From positions 1-64,000 of the forward strand of contig CAYRFQ010000033.1 in assembly GCA_964423615.1 (NCBI GenBank): a DNA stretch of 64,000 bases. The letters are read 5' to 3'. Positions 62,272-64,000 of this stretch are shown piece after piece (the stretch's first letter is position 1; every line of letters begins with the position of its first letter). The position numbers and the translations under genes are program-made. Under the pieces are notes generated by a model. The model searched no databases. It was not told the DNA's origin and saw only the letters and a list, made by a program, of their open reading frames with translations. This DNA comes from CAYRFQ01 sp964423615 (GTDB taxonomy: Bacteria > Planctomycetota > Planctomycetia > Gemmatales > Gemmataceae).

Positions 62272-63744
62272 ATGACAACTGCAACCGAACCGACGATCAT
62301 CGAAATTCGCGATCTGGACGAAGCCAAAACCTTGTTGTTGCAAGGCCTCTGGCTCCAACGAGTCGAGAAACCAGCACCGAACAACGTCGTCCTGGCCCTG
62401 GAATGGGCTCAAGAAATCGCCAACAGCGGACAGCCGTTACCTCCCATTGGTTTCGTCTCGGACCTTGGTCATGCCCTGTACCGAACCGATGCAGGACCCA
62501 CCGTCCGGCGGGATGTGATCGATGTACCAGGAGTGCCCCACGGAACCATTCGCAGCTACGAAGACCACGTTTTGGGCAAACTCATTGGCGACTATACATT
62601 CGAGCGAGCCAGCGACGTCCTCCGACAATACGACAAAAAAGAAAGGGCCAAGGGCCTCTCGTATGTACTCCAACAATTTCGTGAACGCGCTCGTTTCGGT
62701 GGAGTCCATCTCAACCCTGCGGTGATCAAGAATCTCCTCAAGGACAAGCCCGAACAATTGCTCCAAAACGCCGAAAATAGTCTCTATCAAGATGGCGTCA
62801 TGTCTGAGTTACTCGAGTCCTACGAAACGTTGATCACCGGAGCGAGAACGACCGCCGAGATTCTCGGCCCCGAGGACCTGCTCGAACTCGAACTCGGAAT
62901 AGCCCTCGCGGAATTCGGTCAGCGTGTGGCTTTGCGGCAAATCGCATCAGGTGCAAAGAAACTAGAAGATTCACTGCCGTCGTACCGCATTCGTCCGATG
63001 GCTGGACGTCAAGAGGTTCCGACCCGTGTGATCGACGAAGATACCTACCCAGTGGGCGGATTCTCCTCGATCTCGAACCGAGGCACGATCGAGAGCTTGC
63101 TCCATTCCCAACTCGCCTACATGGAACCCGAGGGGGCCGAGAGACCCGACTTATTCGACATCAAATTCCTGCGTGACGAACTCCTCTACTACGCTCGTGA
63201 CGAAAACCAATTCTTGCGTCGTCGACGCACCTTCGTTTTGCTCTTCTACCCGGACCTGGGAGACGCTCGATTCAAAGATTCGACCCTACCGTTCCAACGG
63301 TTGGTCCTTCTGTTGTCATTCGTCGTCAGTGTCGTTCGAAAACTATTGGATTGGCTCAGCGAAGACGCTCTGGTGTTCGAACTCAGATTCCTCCCAGGCA
63401 AGGACAAGTCGGAACCACTACAAGTCGAACGCGAACTTCTCGAAATGATTTTCCGCGAGCAAATCTTGAACGGATCGGTCATCGTCGAGCGAACTCCGAC
63501 GCCCCAGGCGGTCGCCAAACACCTGGCCTTAAAAGCCCGGCGGAGTTTGTGTCACTGTCTCACCCTCGGAATGAAACACCACACCCTGACCGCCGACGAC
63601 ACAATCGTGACTCAGCTTAGCATCGGGAAAGCCGAACCGGACATGATCGTCGGCGAAGACGAACGATTCCAATTCGAGGAATGCGACGAAGCCTGGCAGG
63701 CGTGGACAAAGGCCCTCGAAACCATACTGTCTTTGTGGCTCTAA
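62272..63744 (+). CDS. Conserved-looking hypothetical protein
   Basis: I do not recognise the family. The 490 residues are cytoplasmic in look, with no signal or membrane helix. Two parts are visible: an N-terminal region to about 180 (LALEWAQEIANSG, VLQQFRERARFG) and a C-terminal region with LRRRRTFVLLFYPDLGDARF and VVRKLLDWLSEDALVFEL, which has the look of a VWA-like alpha/beta fold. That resemblance is weak. The ATG at 62272 starts 152 bp after the cytochrome. Confidence 0.6.
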   Translation: MTTATEPTIIEIRDLDEAKTLLLQGLWLQRVEKPAPNNVVLALEWAQEIANSGQPLPPIGFVSDLGHALYRTDAGPTVRRDVIDVPGVPHGTIRSYEDHVLGKLIGDYTFERASDVLRQYDKKERAKGLSYVLQQFRERARFGGVHLNPAVIKNLLKDKPEQLLQNAENSLYQDGVMSELLESYETLITGARTTAEILGPEDLLELELGIALAEFGQRVALRQIASGAKKLEDSLPSYRIRPMAGRQEVPTRVIDEDTYPVGGFSSISNRGTIESLLHSQLAYMEPEGAERPDLFDIKFLRDELLYYARDENQFLRRRRTFVLLFYPDLGDARFKDSTLPFQRLVLLLSFVVSVVRKLLDWLSEDALVFELRFLPGKDKSEPLQVERELLEMIFREQILNGSVIVERTPTPQAVAKHLALKARRSLCHCLTLGMKHHTLTADDTIVTQLSIGKAEPDMIVGEDERFQFEECDEAWQAWTKALETILSLWL

Positions 63745-64000
63745 CGACTCCCCATCCCAATCAAGGGATCGAACAAGGCGACCACCGAGTCTGCCTTTCT
63801 TTCTGATGAGTTGCCTTTTAGTGGGACCATGCTGTTCTGTGGTCCTCGGACAACAGAAGAAACCCCAACGGCCACTTCCGGATTTCACCAAGCCGTTGTA
63901 GCAGCGACCAACTGTTGCCGAAACAACCATCATCACAGGCCAACCTTACTTCATCGAAGGAAAGCCGTGGGTCGATAAATAGAAAATAGTCGAGCCGACG
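63745..64000. other. Window tail, no recognised gene
   Basis: A short plus-strand frame ends in TAG at 63979-63981 (about 25 residues, TTIITGQPYFIEGKPWVDK), but no start or family supports it. The stretch may be the start of another unit continuing beyond the window. Confidence 0.3.

Noticed and set aside
63529..63936. Minus-strand frame of 135 codons at the window end
   Set aside because: Mostly antisense to the end of the 62272 gene and without any family feature.
1..64000. CRISPR array, insertion sequence, rRNA or prophage
   Set aside because: No regularly spaced direct repeats with unique spacers, no transposase or integrase motifs, and no rRNA-like sequence were found. The 21-bp and 7-bp arrays have no spacers.

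Overview
The window reads as a chromosomal segment of a planctomycete, most likely of the Gemmata branch. This is inferred from gene content: a TIGR02996 repeat-companion protein, a DUF1559 prepilin-like protein, a DUF1501 Tat-exported protein, serine/threonine kinases fused to WD40 or leucine-rich repeats, a DUF6797-type propeller protein beside a ThuA-like protein and a pentahaem cytochrome, and methanofuran-pathway genes (mfnB and an amino-acid-kinase partner) of the kind tied to tetrahydromethanopterin C1 metabolism. Genes are loosely packed, mostly single or in short operons, with many intergenic gaps of 300-900 bp. No phage, insertion sequence, CRISPR array or rRNA was found; one tRNA (Val, UAC) is present.

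Layout. 1-5.1 kb: 3' part of a DUF1501 gene, tRNA-Val, an iscR-iscS-iscA iron-sulphur operon on the minus strand with no iscU next to it, and queF. 5.4-11.2 kb: two convergent eukaryotic-type kinases (kinase-WD40 and kinase-TM-LRR) and a CobW-type GTPase. 11.5-18.7 kb: a small M50-like membrane protein, DUF3124, a DEDDh exonuclease, a secreted Pro/Tyr/Gly protein, a PhyH-type dioxygenase, small membrane proteins, a DUF985 cupin and hflX. 18.9-21.8 kb: a methyltransferase, a PAAR protein and an AAA+ ATPase on one strand. 21.9-31.2 kb: a DcuC-type carrier, alpha/beta hydrolase, the C1-cofactor pair, pgi, an Idh-like protein with a membrane tail and a lipoprotein. 31.5-43.4 kb: a very long TolC-like lipoprotein, sugar isomerase, prepilin-like protein, PQQ propeller, TPR protein, redoxin and NUDIX hydrolase. 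44.2-52.8 kb: TPR/WD40 protein, membrane protein, two TerB paralogues, cobS, alkaline phosphatase and TIGR02996-LRR protein. 52.9-56.2 kb: ACC-synthase-like aminotransferase, cysE and cysK. 56.3-63.7 kb: DUF6797 protein, ThuA-like protein, pentahaem cytochrome and an unrecognised conserved-looking protein.

The most striking content outside genes is a set of dispersed intergenic repeats. A ~275-bp element with internal 11-12-bp tandem units occurs three times, each time between divergent genes. A second family carries 21-bp tandem units followed by a conserved ~60-bp block (four copies). A third ~105-bp family has two copies, one directly beside the second family. A ~188-bp imperfect foldback follows the ThuA-like gene, a heptamer array supplies the stop codon of the DUF6797 gene, and several strong hairpins lie between genes. 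All functional calls rest on motif recognition by eye; no database search was run.
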